A stretch of 64,000 nucleotides of DNA from Rehmannia glutinosa (lineage: Eukaryota; Streptophyta; Magnoliopsida; Lamiales; Orobanchaceae): positions 20,374,317-20,438,316 of the forward strand of contig CM071931.1 of the NCBI GenBank assembly GCA_016081115.2, written 5' to 3'. The number at the start of each line of letters is the position of its first letter. Position 1 is the stretch's first letter. Of this stretch, positions 21,498-33,546 are shown piece after piece. The position numbers and the translations under genes were made by a program. The notes under the pieces are model-generated. The model made no database searches. It was given only the letters and a program-made list of their open reading frames with translations, and was not told where the DNA came from.

Positions 21498-22017
21498 GGA
21501 TAGCTGAAAAGAAATTTAGAAAAGCCCTTCAGCAGACTCCCAACAGAAAATACTCTATGAAAGCTAAACAGAGCTACCAAAAATGCAGAGATTTCATCAA
21601 AGAAATTCATATGATGGGAATGGTAGAATCTATCCTAACCAAGCTGATTGGAATAACCAAGTGAAACATCAGCAAAGGCCTATGGGATACAAGCCAAAGT
21701 GGCAAAGACCTCAACCTCAACAAAGGTCATTCCCAAGGCAAAAGAGCTATCATCAGCACACTTATGTACCCAGGCACAACACCTAGAAATTCCACTATTA
21801 CCCCAAGAAATCAATTGCTCAAACAAATGCACATGCATACAGACAAAGAGACAGCTGTATGATCCTAAAACCCCCAAGCAATTTGCTAGTGTGCACTATG
21901 ATTATGGAACTGATAGATGGCAACCTCTTAGAGTCAGATCATCTGGCTATAGGTTGGTTGGAACATCATATTGCGCTAACCCCCAAGGACCCAAGCAAGT
22001 ATGGGTACCTAAAAATT
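21498..22017 (+). pseudogene. A gag C-terminus / gag-pol linker
   Basis: After element B the A frame resumes with IAEKKFRKALQQTPNRKYSMKAKQ and a Gln/Arg/Pro-rich stretch, ending NPQGPKQVWVPKN (21,975-22,017). The closing …NPxGPKxVWVPK is typical of the gag-protease linker of SIRE/Opie copia elements. Frame changes occur in between (21,780-21,870). Element C lacks this segment, so the two copies have different internal deletions. Confidence 0.75.
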
Positions 22018-22200
22018 AATTTCCTTGATTGCAGGTTCAAGGAACAACTGAGTACTAAGGAACCTGGTACATGGACAGTGGTTGTTCCAGACACATGACA
22101 GGAAATAAAAAAGCAAGTCAAAGTTCATGGAAATCAAAGGTGCAAAAGTCATATTTGGAGGAAATGAAGCTCCAGGGGAGATCAAAGGCACATGATCCAT
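22018..22200 (+). pseudogene. A protease region
   Basis: Retroviral-type aspartic protease that cuts Gag-Pol. The active site WYMDSGCSRHMTGNKK lies at about 22,065-22,112, with D-S-G intact, followed by SYLEEMKLQG. It is in a different frame from the following integrase, and an apparent stop at 22,198 ends the segment. Confidence 0.85.
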
Positions 22201-23463
22201 AAAGAAGATTGGTTTGGATATCACAGATGTTGCATATGTGGAAGGTCTCAATTTCAATCTATTAAGCATCAACCAACTCTGTGACAAATGCTATAATGTG
22301 GGATTCAATATGGGAGTATGCCAGATCAAAGATTCTGAATCAAATGAAATAGTGCTGCAAGAAACAAGAGAAAAACATGTATGTAGTGAATTGGTCAATT
22401 GCTACACCAAGTACATGTCTGCTAGCAAAGAGTACAACCGAATCAAGTTGGCCATGGCACAAGAAGCTGAGTCACTTGAATTTCAAAACAATCGACTTGT
22501 AGAATATTTCCTGACTTAGTATACAAGAAAGAGAGCATATGTGATGCATGACAGATGGGAAAACAAATCAAATAATCCTTCAAGGATAAGTCAAGTCCTT
22601 CTTCTAAGGATAATGCATCTGTTGAATATGGATGTATTTGGTCCTGTTGAGCCAACTAGCATTAGTGGAAAGAAATACACCTTAGTGGTGGTGGATGATT
22701 ACTCAAGATATACATGGACAATTTTCTTGTGCAAAAAGCAAAAAACACTGCAGAAATTGCCTTAGCTGATTAGAAGAGTTCAAAATGAGAAGAGCCAAAC
22801 CATTATAAAGATAAGGTCTGATAGGGAAACTGAGTTTGTCATTGGGATTATAACCCAGTATTATGTTGAACATGGTATTGCTCATGAGCTATCAACTTCT
22901 AGAACTCCACAACAGAATGGAGTAGCTGAAAGAAGAAACAGAACACTCAAGGAATCTGCTGGGACAATGTTAGCTGAAGCTGGATTGCCTAAAGATTTTG
23001 GGCTGAAGCAATAAATACAACATCATATACTCATAATATATGCATAATCAATAGGTAATTAACCAAGACTCCCTATGATATTTGGACATGGAGAAAGCCA
23101 AATGTTGGATATTTCAAGATATTTGGATGTAAGTGCTTCATCCACAACAATGGCAAAGACAACTTGAAGGCTTTTGATGCTAAAGCTGATGAAGGTATAC
23201 TTTTGGGATACTCAGCTGAGAGTAAAGCCTATAGAGTGCTAAACAAAAGGACTATGGTCCTAGAAGAGTCTATCCATGTGGTATTTGATGAGCAAAATGT
23301 AAATGGAGAAGACATTGATGAGTTAGCTGAGAAACAAAATCAGCCAACTATGCAGAAGAGTCCTTATGTTGATGCATATATAAAAGCACTCAATCCTAAA
23401 GATGATGAGATAGTTGAATCTCAAAGACAGCTGGAAGATCTGCAGCTGAATGAAAATAAATAA
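22201..23463 (+). pseudogene. A integrase, broken
   Basis: Starts with the protease-integrase linker VAYVEGLNFNLLSINQLCD (22,230 on). The zinc region is badly damaged (LAMAQEAESLEF where C has LWHKKLSHL). The core has MDVFGPVEPTSISGKKYTLVVVDDYSRYTW (22,625-22,715), a degraded RSDRETEFV (22,815), then TPQQNGVAERRNRTLKE with the catalytic Glu (22,900-22,950) and MLAEAGLPK. The C-terminal domain is open from 23,164 (KADEGILLGYSAESKAYRVLNKRT). Stops at 22,519, 22,764 and around 23,010 inactivate it. Confidence 0.88.
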
Positions 23464-24715
23464 GATGTCCAAGATACCTTAGCTGCAAGACGACTGAATC
23501 CTGCAAATTTACTCCGACCAGATGTGTGATGGCTGAGAGACCATCCACCTGAGTTAACCATTGGAGATGTCATAGATGGCATAAGAACCAGATCCAGAGT
23601 TCAACATGAAGCTATGTTCACTTGTTTTGTTTCTCAAATAGAGCCTAATGATGTGTCTCAAGCATTGGATGACACACATTGGATTCAGGCTATGCAGAAA
23701 GAGCTGAATCAGTTTGAGAGACAAAGTATGGGAATTAGTTCAAAGGCCTACTCATAAAATGTCATTGGTACTAAGTGGGTATTCAAAAACAAGATGAATA
23801 AGGAAGGATCTGTTGTTAGAAATAATGCAAGATTGATTGCCAAAGGGTATTGCCAAGAGTAAGGTATAGATTTTGATGAAACCTTTGCTCCTGTTGTCAG
23901 ATTGGAAGCAATAAGGATGTTTCTTGCTTATGCTGCTCACAAAAACTTCACTGTATATCAAATGGATGCGCAGAGTGCATTTGTAAATGGACTCTTAGAA
24001 TAAGAAGTCTATGTTGAACAACCTCCAGGTTTTGAGCAGAAGATTATTAGAGACAAAGTGTACAAGCTCAAGAAGACACTGTATGGATTGAAACAAGCAC
24101 CAAGAGTATGGTATGGCACATTGTCATAATTTCTAATTGACAATGGATTTACCAAAGGAAAAGTTGATAGAACACCCTTCAGAATTCAAGATGGAGAGAG
24201 TATACTTCTTGTTCAAATATATGTGGATGATATTATCTTCCGATCCACAAACAAAGAGCTGTGTGATAAGTTCTCAAACCTCATGCAAGGAGTTTGAAAT
24301 GAGCATGATGGGAGAGCTGACTTTCTTCTTAGGACTTCAAGTCAAGTAAATGAAGGATGAAACCTTCATAAGTCAAACCAAGTGTACCAGAGATTTAATG
24401 AAGAAATTTGGTATCGAAGAAAAGTCATCCGTGAAGATTTCTATGAATATGTCAATCAAGATGTATTTGGATGTAGATGGCAAAGTTGTTGATCAAACTA
24501 GGTATAGAGCGCTCATTGGATCTTTGCTTTATTAAATAGCAAGCAAAGCAGACATCACCTTTGCTGTAGGTGTATGTGCAAGATTCCAATCTGCACTAAA
24601 AGAGAGTCATATGACTGCAACTATGAGAATCCTAGGGTATTTGAAGGGATGCCATGAAGTTGGATTATGGTATCCAAATGATGGAGGATTCAAGCTTGTT
24701 GGTTATTCAGACTCA
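23464..24715 (+). pseudogene. A reverse transcriptase, broken
   Basis: Copia RT motifs: HPPELTIGDVIDGIRTRS linker (23,550), DTHWIQAMQKELNQFER (23,670), IGTKWVFKNK, RLIAKGYCQE, QMDAQSAFVNGLLE (the first catalytic Asp, near 23,960; usual reading QMDVKSAFLNG), VYVEQPPGFEQK, LKKTLYGLKQAP, then IYVDDIIFRSTNKELCDKFSNLMQ with catalytic YVDD at 24,220-24,231, MMGELTFFLGLQVK and YRALIGSLLY. Stops at about 23,755, 23,862, 24,001 and 24,347. A pseudogene with the catalytic core largely readable. Confidence 0.9.
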
Positions 24716-25162
24716 GACTATGCTGGATGTTGAGTAGAAAGGAAGAGTACATCAGGCACTTGTCAAATGCTTGGAAATATATTGGTTTCTTGGTTCAACA
24801 AGAAGCAAAATTCAATAGCTACATCCACAGCTGAAGCAGAGTACATAGCTGCGGGCAGCTGTTGTGCTCAAGTCCTATGGATGAGACAACACCTGAGATA
24901 CTATGATATTGAAGAAAAGGAAATTCCAAGTATGTGTGATAATACAAGTGCTATTGCAATCACTCATAATCCAGTGTTTCATTCAAGAACATAACACATT
25001 GATGCCAGTTATCATTTTACAAGGGATCGTGTTAAAAATAAAGATATCACCTTGGAATATATCTCAACTGATAACCAGTTAGCTGACATATTCACTAAGC
25101 CTTTATGTGAATCAAGATTTAAAGAGCTTAAGAATGAGCTAGGATTAATTGAGCTGAGTTAG
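24716..25162 (+). pseudogene. A RNase H, broken
   Basis: Copia RNase H: SDSDYAGC (24,709-24,732) then a stop, LVSWFNKKQNSIATSTAEAEYIAAGSC with catalytic Glu (24,780-24,860), CAQVLWMRQHL, CDNTSAIAITHNPVFHSRT with catalytic Asp, and the ending QLADIFTKPLCESRFKELKNELGLIELS before TAG at 25,160. One further stop occurs at RT*HID (24,993). Confidence 0.9.
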
Positions 25163-25689
25163 GAAACTCAAGAAGACTCAATCAGCAGAGATAAAGAAGA
25201 GAGAAACAAAATAATCAAGTTTCATTTTTCAGCCAAGTGAAACAACCAAGATGAGAATTCAGCTGTATCGAGTTAGATGACAACTAAGTGATTTAATGTG
25301 AAGAGACAAGCATAGTTAAATCACTTTTGTATAATCGCTTAGTTATTTATGAGCCAAGTGACAAAACGCAGTCGTTTTCTGCGAGCAGGAATATTTTTAA
25401 GGATTACGTCAGCACAATTATGATGTTAGAACTAAAGCTGCACATTTAGCCCATGATTGGATATAAATGCTGCTGCATTTAATGTGGGGAAATTAATGCG
25501 GTTTCAAAGGTTGAATCCTGACCGTTGATTTTGATCAAAATTTTCAAATTCTAGAAATCGTCCCTTCAAGTCCAATATAAACCAAAATCCATTTTCTCTC
25601 TCCCCACAAACACTCCTCTTCAGCAAGAAAAGTAAAGAAAAATAAAGTTCTCTCTCTGTGAAAGTGTGAAACCCTAGTCGAAAGAAAAA
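25163..25689 (+). other. A inter-ORF spacer between pol and third coding region
   Basis: About 530 bp without coding signal, matching 43,516-44,012 of element C (blocks such as GCGAGCRGGAATRTTTTTAAG and TGGATATAAATG). In C it leads to the ATG of the third ORF; it may hold a splice acceptor or internal promoter, but I cannot identify one. Confidence 0.6.
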
Positions 25690-28600
25690 TATGGTGGTGA
25701 TGCAGCCACCACAGACAAAAAGAAGACTGCTGATGTCGTTCAGTAGACTGTCGAAGACCCAGCTGCTCGAGAAATAGCTATGGAAGAGCATGGAGCTGAG
25801 ACAACCGAGCATAATGAAGAAAGAGTTGTCTAATCCCTTCAGACGGATGCAAATGAACTTGAGAAGAAAAATGCTCAACTTGCTACCATTCAGGAGGAAG
25901 GAGATGATGACGATGTTATGATATTATCTCATGTATATCCTGACATTCAAGAGAGATTGAGGGAATGGAGAAGTTGGAAGCTGAGTTACTCTCGACAGTA
26001 ATTTGAGCACACGGAGTTTATAGAAGAAGAAGAGGAGCTCTTAAGCTTTCTAGGAAATATATCTCTCCGCTCCACCCTTAATCCTGACTTCTGCATGACT
26101 ATCCTTTGTGAAAAGAAGGAAGAAGAAAAGCAAAGATCTTTGGAGAAGGACAAGTCTGTTGAGGAGTCAAAGAAGCCCCAAACTTGTTTATTTACTGGTG
26201 GGCCTGAACATGCCCTAGATTCAGCTGACAGCAGCGACAATGACTTAGAGGAGATCGATCCTGCTATGGCAGTAGAGAAAGCTGAATTCCAGCAAGCCAT
26301 AGGAGAATCGAAAGTAATGCACGAGCAACAAATGCAAGAGGGTCCAGGAGAATCGTCTTCACTCTCCTTAGTCCCTGACGTTATGGATATGGTGCACAAC
26401 ATAGTTGTCAATATTGCTGCCTCCACATCCCCCGTGCACTCATAAGATGGCACTTAGAAGATTGGAAATGAAGCTAAGGATGGTGACGAAGCGGGAACCT
26501 TTGCCAAGCCAACTCCGGCAGAAGGTGTTGAGACACCTGCCCCCATGGCTGATCACTCAACATGAATAATAGCCGAGTCTCAGGTGAAGAGCAACCCCAC
26601 TACCCTTAACTTAGCTGGTGCGCCAGCTGAGGGGGAAGCTCTCACCACCACATCCAGGTCGGGGGATGTTGTGGAAGACCAATCTATGCAATTTGGAGGC
26701 AAATGTATGAAACAAGATGAACATCAGAGTGAAGTTGATGAAACTTAGATGGTTGAGATTGTCTCCGTTGAAAACTCATTTGCACTGCAGGCTGATGACG
26801 GTGCTGAAGCAGCTAAGGCAAAGGATGGAAATGAGGACATGGGAGTTGAGACTTCTGGCCCTGAAAGTTCAATCCTAGGAGTTGAGTCTCCGACGAATGC
26901 CACTGAAGACCCTAAGCTGCTGAGTCTACTGAATGGAGATCTGCTCAAGATCATGCTGCAGTTGAGACTGTAAACAGAGATGTCCAAGGCGCTCCAGTGG
27001 TGTAGACTGCTGAGGGTAAAGAAGGCCCAAAGGAGGTTGAGACTTTCTTGGGTAAAGAAACTGTTGTTGAGCCAAGTCCTCAAATGGAGGTAGCTAATGA
27101 AGAAGAAGAAATCGGCACCCTTCATGATTCCCATGAACATATTGATACTCAATTCCTGGAATTAGACAATGAAACTGAGTCCACCCCCATTAATGAATCT
27201 AATAAGGACAAAGCTGAGGATGCTCAAGCCTCTCGGAGTGAAGCTAGTGACAGAGCTACTCAAATGAGATTCGTATTCGTTGATGAGCCAACCCCAATGG
27301 TTCCATCACCTTCCGATGAAGTTGATGAGTCAGCTGAGGACCACACAACTCAAAAGAAAGCAACAACTGATACCGAGGAAGCTGTTAAGACAGCTGAGGG
27401 TCAGTCAGCTCACCAGGCTCACAAAACTGCTCAAGATGCCAATGGAGCTGGCATAGCTGAGTCACGTAGAGCTGAGAATATCTTAAACGAAAAGGGAAAG
27501 TCCCCACAAGCGCAGGGAGTGGGTATTACTATTTTTTCGGATGACTTATTCGTGGAATACTTTCCGTTCGTAGCCCACATTCCATTTGAAGTTGAATCTT
27601 CTTGGGAACAAGCTCACTATAATGTTCAAGTACCCCTAGAAGAACTCTGAGCTCTAGGTGAATCAACTATTGTGCCTATATGGTTCGATTTTGATGTAGT
27701 TTAGCTGGATGATCAGTCTGTTGAGACAACTCACTTCAGAAAAGCATTTAAAGCCATTTGTGAAGAGATCGAGAAGATGGAGCATAACTTTGCATCGTTG
27801 GACCAGAGGCTAGACAACATGGATGCTATAATCACCGGAGACATCAGAGGCACCATGTTGAGAATCTGAGAATAGGTGGGACAAGTGAAAGCTATGAGGA
27901 GAGAGAGCAGGTCACGTATTTCAAATCACTATTTGCCAAGATGGTGGTCTGGAGCTCTAATAACCTCAAGTTCCAGCAAAGGCTTCGAAACCACATTTTC
28001 AGGATAGACGAGTCTCATAGGTCAGACATGGAGTTGCTCAAGCGGCAACACAAGAACATAATTTCTAGATTTGATACCAACATGAGTCAACAGATTTAGG
28101 TTCTCCAAACAAAGATGAAGCTGATGGCAGCATAGTTGAAAGCTATGCGGTTTGAGTTCTGAACAGCTTACTCCAAGTCACGTGATAAACATGATTAAAT
28201 GAACGACATACTCGATTTTATCCGCGGTGGTATGTTCCCTGTCCTAACTCTACCCTTTGGTGATGATGCCAAAAAGGGGAAAGAGAAAGCAATGAAGGAA
28301 CTGAAGGAAGGGATTAGGAGTCATAAGGAAGGAGAGCAAGGGGAAGCAACTAAGGGGGAAGGGAGCTCAGTGAAAAATCCCCCTCTGAAAATCATGTTTA
28401 CCAAAACCCCTCAACAAGGAGAAGTCACAACCTCAATTCTCAGCAGACTACCTAGAGAGCTGACACTAGAAGAGAAAACTGAGTTGGCAGTCAAGGAATC
28501 AAGAAAAGCCATCGAAGCTGAGTTTAAGAAGGTAGCTGAGAACCACAGTGAGCACGTTAAGGATATCAAAACAAGGTATGATGGTCCCCCAACAGGATTA

Positions 28601-29262
28601 TTTAAGGATTCCCCAGCAATCAAACCTCCAAGAGAAATCTCAATACCTGATGCATGATCTGAGCGAAGATCCCTAGAGGAGTTTCAAACTCTAGATGCAT
28701 AAGTATATTTCAAGAACTTCAGTCTACCACATGCATAAGACATGTACTGGTAAAAGGGTCTTGATTTGTGTAAAATAGCTGATAGGTAGTAGAGTTCCAG
28801 CAGTCACTCAACTGGAAAAGCACCAGTGCAGTACACTCCCAAAGGAGGAGCTGAGTCAACCAAAGGGAGGGGAAGGTCAGGAAGTAGTGGAAGAAGGAGA
28901 GAAACTCCACCACAGCCAAGACCAAAGGAAATAAAATATATTAATCCACATAAGAAGGGATTAAATTACTGGGCTGGGTATGATCATCTTGCCAACCTTG
29001 AAGTACAGTGCAAGAATGAGGAGGTAGTGAGGAGGTAAGAAGCAGAGAATAAGAGAGATACGTGCAAATGGGAGGAGAGGCAACATAGGGATGACCTGCT
29101 GCTAAGCGTGCTTATGAGAAGAAGAAAAAAGAAGAAGAAGAGGGAAAAAGGAGAAAAACAGAGGAAGACAGGAGGAGAGCTGAAGATGAAGAGAGAAGAA
29201 GGAAGCAACCAAGGCGTTGAAGACGGCTGTAACCCATTCATGTATTTTACTTTACTGTAAAT
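25690..29262 (+). pseudogene. A third coding region (post-pol, coiled-coil protein), N-terminal deletion
   Basis: Compared with C, about 1.28 kb of N-terminal sequence is missing; the leader joins directly to GGDAATTDKKK-like sequence at 25,690. Blocks in order: VYPDIQERLREWRSWKLSYS (25,934-25,995), FLGNISLRSTLNPDFC, acidic SADSSDNDLEEIDPAMAVEK and MHEQQMQEGPGESSS (26,220-26,355), a Val-Glu-Thr-rich repeat region (26,850-27,060), MRFVFVDEPTPM (27,268), LDQRLDNMDA (27,800), PFGDDAKKGKEKAMKELKEG (28,252), a charged helical segment EKTELAVKESRKAIEAEFKKV (28,470) and a terminal Lys/Glu/Arg coiled coil ending NPFMYFT (29,230-29,252). Many stops. The function is unknown. Confidence 0.8.
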
Positions 29263-29502
29263 ACACAGTTGTAAGTATTTTGTAATCCCATAGTGCTTTG
29301 ATACCTATTGTAACAACTTTACTCTGATACATGTTGTAATTCAAACGTATGTATAAACTCTAATACAGTGTATATAGTACATTTTGTAAACAACTTTGTA
29401 AAGGACAAGATATATGATCAATAAGGTTGACATAGTCAAATCATACATTCTTTGTTACTACACTGCTTGTGTTTGATGTTATTTGTATTTAAGTTTTGGC
29501 AT

Positions 29503-29519
29503 CATCAAAAAAGGGGAAT
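29503..29519 (+). other. Polypurine tract of A
   Basis: ATCATCAAAAAAGGGGAAT just before TGTTAGG. Confidence 0.85.
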
Positions 29520-31033
29520 TGTTAGGAAATTTATTATTAAATTTTGATGATACCATGTAAAACTTAGAATAGAAAGTTGGATAGATAGGACTGCATGAGC
29601 TAAGTGAAGTCAACTATGTTGTTGAAGAATGCAAGAAGTCAACTGAAGACTGTACTGAAGACCCAAATGTATGTCAGCTGAGTGTAGTCAAGATGGAAGA
29701 CACATACTCGACTGAAGAAGATCTAGCTGAGGAACAACTGAGTAAAGGTTGAAGAAGTGTCAGTCAAGTCAGTGAAGAGCAGAGTCTACCAGTTGAATTC
29801 ACAGTTGAGTCATTCCTAAAAGGTTGGAGCAGACTCAAGTCAAGGGGATAAAGGCAGTTGTCCAGTCAAGTCGACTGATATTAACCCGTTGCACGGAAGA
29901 TAAGAATATTACTTAAAATAGTAATACATCCATGCTTCTATGTCTTAAAGTGCTCGTCCCAGAAGCGTGAAAAAGGAATAAACCAATGGGAAGCACTGAA
30001 GCTTGTGTCAGGACCTGAAAAGCTGCAGAGTCATTTAATACGAGGAAATATCACCATCACAATGCTGTAAGTCAAGAAAAGACAAGCCAACGAACAAGAA
30101 AGTGTCAGTTTAAAAATAGCCTATCTCTTCAACGGGCATATTTTCAAATGAACACTATAAAAGGATAAGGAAGCATTTGAGAAAAGGTTACCGATCTGAC
30201 AAGTAATTTTAAGCAAGCAAAACCTGCAAACATTCTCAAGAAGCTTATAAGATATTCCTCAGGCCAAACATTCGAAGGAACTCGATCCAACACACTCTGT
30301 GAAGGAAAGACAACCAGTTGAAGAGGAAAATGTTTTAAGAACAAAAAGGGTATACTCTCCAAGTTTGAAGGAGATGTAGTAAGGTTCAAGGTCGAACTAG
30401 AAGTTTCAAGCTCGTTAGAAGGTTGTGTGATCAATTCCAAGGGTTTGAAGGGAGCTGAAGTAGCAAGGCAACCGTCTTGTGAAGAAGCTGAGTCGCAGGA
30501 GAAGCTAGCTGTGTGATCAAGGCTATCTCAAGACTGAGAACTACTTTGTAACCAGATCTGTTACTTAGTGGATTCCTCCAGGAGTTGGAGAAGAGTGGAT
30601 TAGAGGAATTACCCCATCCTTGAACCACTATAAAATTTACTTGTGTCATTTACTTCCAGCACTTTACTTCATTGCATATTTATATCTGCTGTTTAAGTTA
30701 AATTCCTAACCCAGCTGATAATAACATTGCTAAGAACAAATGTTAAAAACAAGGTTAAAACTAACAAGGGTGTTAAGTCTTCACTGTATAAAAACCAAAT
30801 CAACTAAAAGATTAAGTGTTGGATGACGCAACTAAGTTATACTGTCAACAACTCAGTCGAGTTTATTGAGTGGGTAACTTTGCTGAAGTAAGCCAACCTA
30901 GCTGTCCCCCAACGACTTAGTTGATTTGAGTCAACTCTATTGAAATATTTTAAAAGGAACTAAAAAGTGAAAAGTTGGTAAGGTTTATTCAAACCCTCTT
31001 CCAAGCCTTACACCACACGCCTTGGGACCTACA
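29520..31033 (+). repeat. 3' LTR of A
   Basis: 1,514 bp, TGTTAGG...GGGACCTACA. Lacks about 35 bp that the 5' LTR has after AGAAAGTTGG. TATA box 30,156-30,163, hairpin 29,949-29,997. Confidence 0.93.
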
Positions 31034-31860
31034 TATATTGACTGACCTTGTAGACACTATAACTAATCTCAGGTGTGGTAATGGTAGCATACTGAAGCCC
31101 TTCCACAATTTGTCTGTACAATGTGCTAACAACAGTGGGATCCCCTGCAAACTTTGATAATGAATGATTAGTGATCATAGGAGTGCTAGGACCTTTAGCA
31201 CCTCGCATCCCAGTCTTTATTATGAGGTCCTCCATATATTTTCCTGACTTAAAAACATTTTTTTCTAAGTAGCAATGAATTTGATTCCATGGAAAAAGCG
31301 TAATTCTCCTAAATCCTTCAAAGAAAAATATTGATTCATCCACTGATAAGCTACTGAATTTCATGATTATTGTCTCATGTGATAATGATACCATCAACAT
31401 AGGTTAGAACAAGAAGAGTGTGAGATTGATCATGTTTGATTTACAATGAGTTGTCTTCTCTTGAGATGGTAGATCCCAGTGATTAATGAACACTCCCTAA
31501 TTTGCTTGACCAAGCTCTAGATGCTTGCTTAAGCCCATATAAAGACTTAGCAAGTTTGCAAACCATGTTTTCCCCTTCAAAAGCTCAAAATCGGAGGTTG
31601 GCATATACTACTCTGTGTCTATATATCCATTCAAGAAGGCATTGTCAACATCCAATTGTTTGATTTTCCATCCCCTTGATATAACAAAAGATAATACTAC
31701 TAGAATGGTGGAAGCTTAACCAAAAGACTCTTGATAATCAAATCCGGCAAGCTGAGAGTACCCCTTGGCCACAAGCCTGGCCTTATACTTTGCCAATGAC
31801 CCATTAGCATTCTTCTTGAGTAAAGCTTCATATTCCTTGTTCATAGCCTCCTTCCATTCA
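31034..31860 (-). pseudogene. M pol: reverse transcriptase, degraded
   Basis: RT begins about PEWKEAMNKEYEALLKKN (near 31,850), followed by KYKARLVAKGYSQLAGFDYQESF, then a stop, KQLDVDNAFLNG in another frame near 31,650, LTYVDGIII at about 31,385 and ITTPEISYSVYKVSQYM at the left end, where element A interrupts it. The catalytic YVDD has become YVDG and part of the thumb is deleted, so no active enzyme could form. Confidence 0.85.
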
Positions 31861-33546
31861 GGTTGACTCGAAGCCTCCTCCAAACTCTGTGGTTTACTAA
31901 GTGGTTCTGCATGATAAGCCTTTGGTTTATGAATCCCAGACTTGGACCTTGTAACCATGGGATGAGTACCTGTCACACAGGGAACTACAACATCAACAAG
32001 TAAATTAGCTTTCTCAATAGGTAAATCAATTGTAATAGTACCACCAAACTGTGTAGAAGGAGAGGATGAATGTGTGATGGGTGGGATGTTGTTATTATCA
32101 GAATCTTGGGTGCTTGGAGTGTGCAAAGAAGGAATATAGGAGCTTGAGTTAGACTGAGAAGGCCGATGAGGCAGAGTGCATTGGTCCAACTTTAGTAGGG
32201 GTCCTATTTCATTTCTTTCAAAGAACTTTTTGTGATCAAAATAGATCTCTTTATTAGAAGGGAATGTGTTCTCATAAAAAATGACATCTAGATATAGTGA
32301 TTTTGTTATTGGGCAACAACACTTTGTATCCTTTGTACTGAGGGTGATAACCAAGAAAAATGCTAGGCAAACTCCTAGGTTGAAACTACTTGTGGTTGTA
32401 TGGTCTAAGGTAAGGGAAGCACAAGCATCCAAAGACTTTAAGCTATTGTAATTTAGTTTGAGTCCTGTAAGAGCTTCATAGAGAGTTTTGTAGTGAAGAA
32501 TTTTTGATGGTGTCCTGTTAATGAGATAAATAACACTACCAAAGGCATCATCCCAATGTTTAGAGGGTATCTGGGATTTGGTGAGAAGAGAGAGTCCTAA
32601 TTCAACAATGTCTCTGTGCTTCCGTTCTGTCAAGCCATTTTGCTCTGGGGTATAAGGCATGAAATCCTATGATTAATTCCATTTTCAGAAAAGTAATTAG
32701 CTAGAGCTTTAAATTCACCTCCCCCATCACTTTGAACACATTTTATTTCCTTATTAAACTGAGTTTCAATTTGAGCTTTAAGATGCATGAATGCTGCCTT
32801 GGTGTCAGATTTGACTTTTAGAGGATAAAACTATGTGTATCTAGCAACATCATCTATAAAACTGACATAGTATGTGTTGCCATGAAAGGACTTTACATGA
32901 CACGGTCCCCAAAGATCAACATGTAATATATCAAACATGTCATAATGATGAGAATCTGATTCATAAAAGGGCAACTTATGGAATTTAGATTGAAGACAAG
33001 AAGAGCAAATATAATTCTTTTGATTATCATAAAAGGGAATATTAAACTTTGTAAAGCTTTCTTGATAATCTCCCTATGGGCATGGCCTAATCTAGAATGC
33101 CATATGGCTAAATCTACTTTATTTTTGACTTAAGCAGGAGTGGTAACAAGTTGTCCTATTTAATTGAATGGACTCGGGGAAATGTTGGAACTCTGGAGCT
33201 TTGTGAGATGAATATTATATAAACCGTTCTCAAGTTTCCCTCTGAGAAGGACCTCCCATGTGCACTGATCCTTCAATGGATAGACAAATGGGTGAAATTT
33301 AAAAGATTACTTTATTGTCTCTAGCAAATTGAGCAACACTAATAAGGTTTTAATGATGTTAGGGACATGTACATATTTTTAAGAAGAAATTTATGGGAGG
33401 AAACAGATTGAGGTGACTTTACAATTGAATTACCAGAATAAGATATAGCCATATCTGTTCCATTTCCTATTTGAACATTCTCAGTTCCATGATACTCTGC
33501 AGCAAGGTTGAGATTTCTCATGTCACAAGTTATATGGTTGGTTGCT
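31861..33546 (-). pseudogene. M pol: protease and integrase, degraded
   Basis: The protease site is YPDSGATNHIT at about 33,546-33,510, preceded directly by a TAG where copia elements normally carry Trp. Integrase follows: the GHAHRE zinc-region near 33,090, ICSSC near 33,010, a catalytic-core start LHVDLWGPC near 32,930, QSDGGGEFKAL near 32,720 and YTPEQNGLTERKHRDIVELG at 32,655-32,595, then INRTPSKIL and PMVTRSKSGIHKPK just before RT. The catalytic D-D-E positions are largely recognisable but stops and frameshifts break the chain. Confidence 0.88.

Larger units (their letters stand above)
13790..31033 (+). mobile_element. Ty1/copia SIRE-lineage retrotransposon 'A', contains element B
   Basis: Flanked by the perfect 5-bp duplication TATAT (13,785-13,789 and 31,034-31,038). 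Structure: 5' LTR 13,790-15,344, initiator-Met primer site, truncated gag, [element B inserted], end of gag, protease, integrase, RT, RNase H, a long extra coding region, polypurine tract, 3' LTR 29,520-31,033. Removing A and one TATAT rejoins the RT/RNase H frame of element M exactly (…VSQYM + QIQLDTHW…), which proves the boundaries. All genes are broken and about 115 gag codons are missing, so A is defective. Confidence 0.95.
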
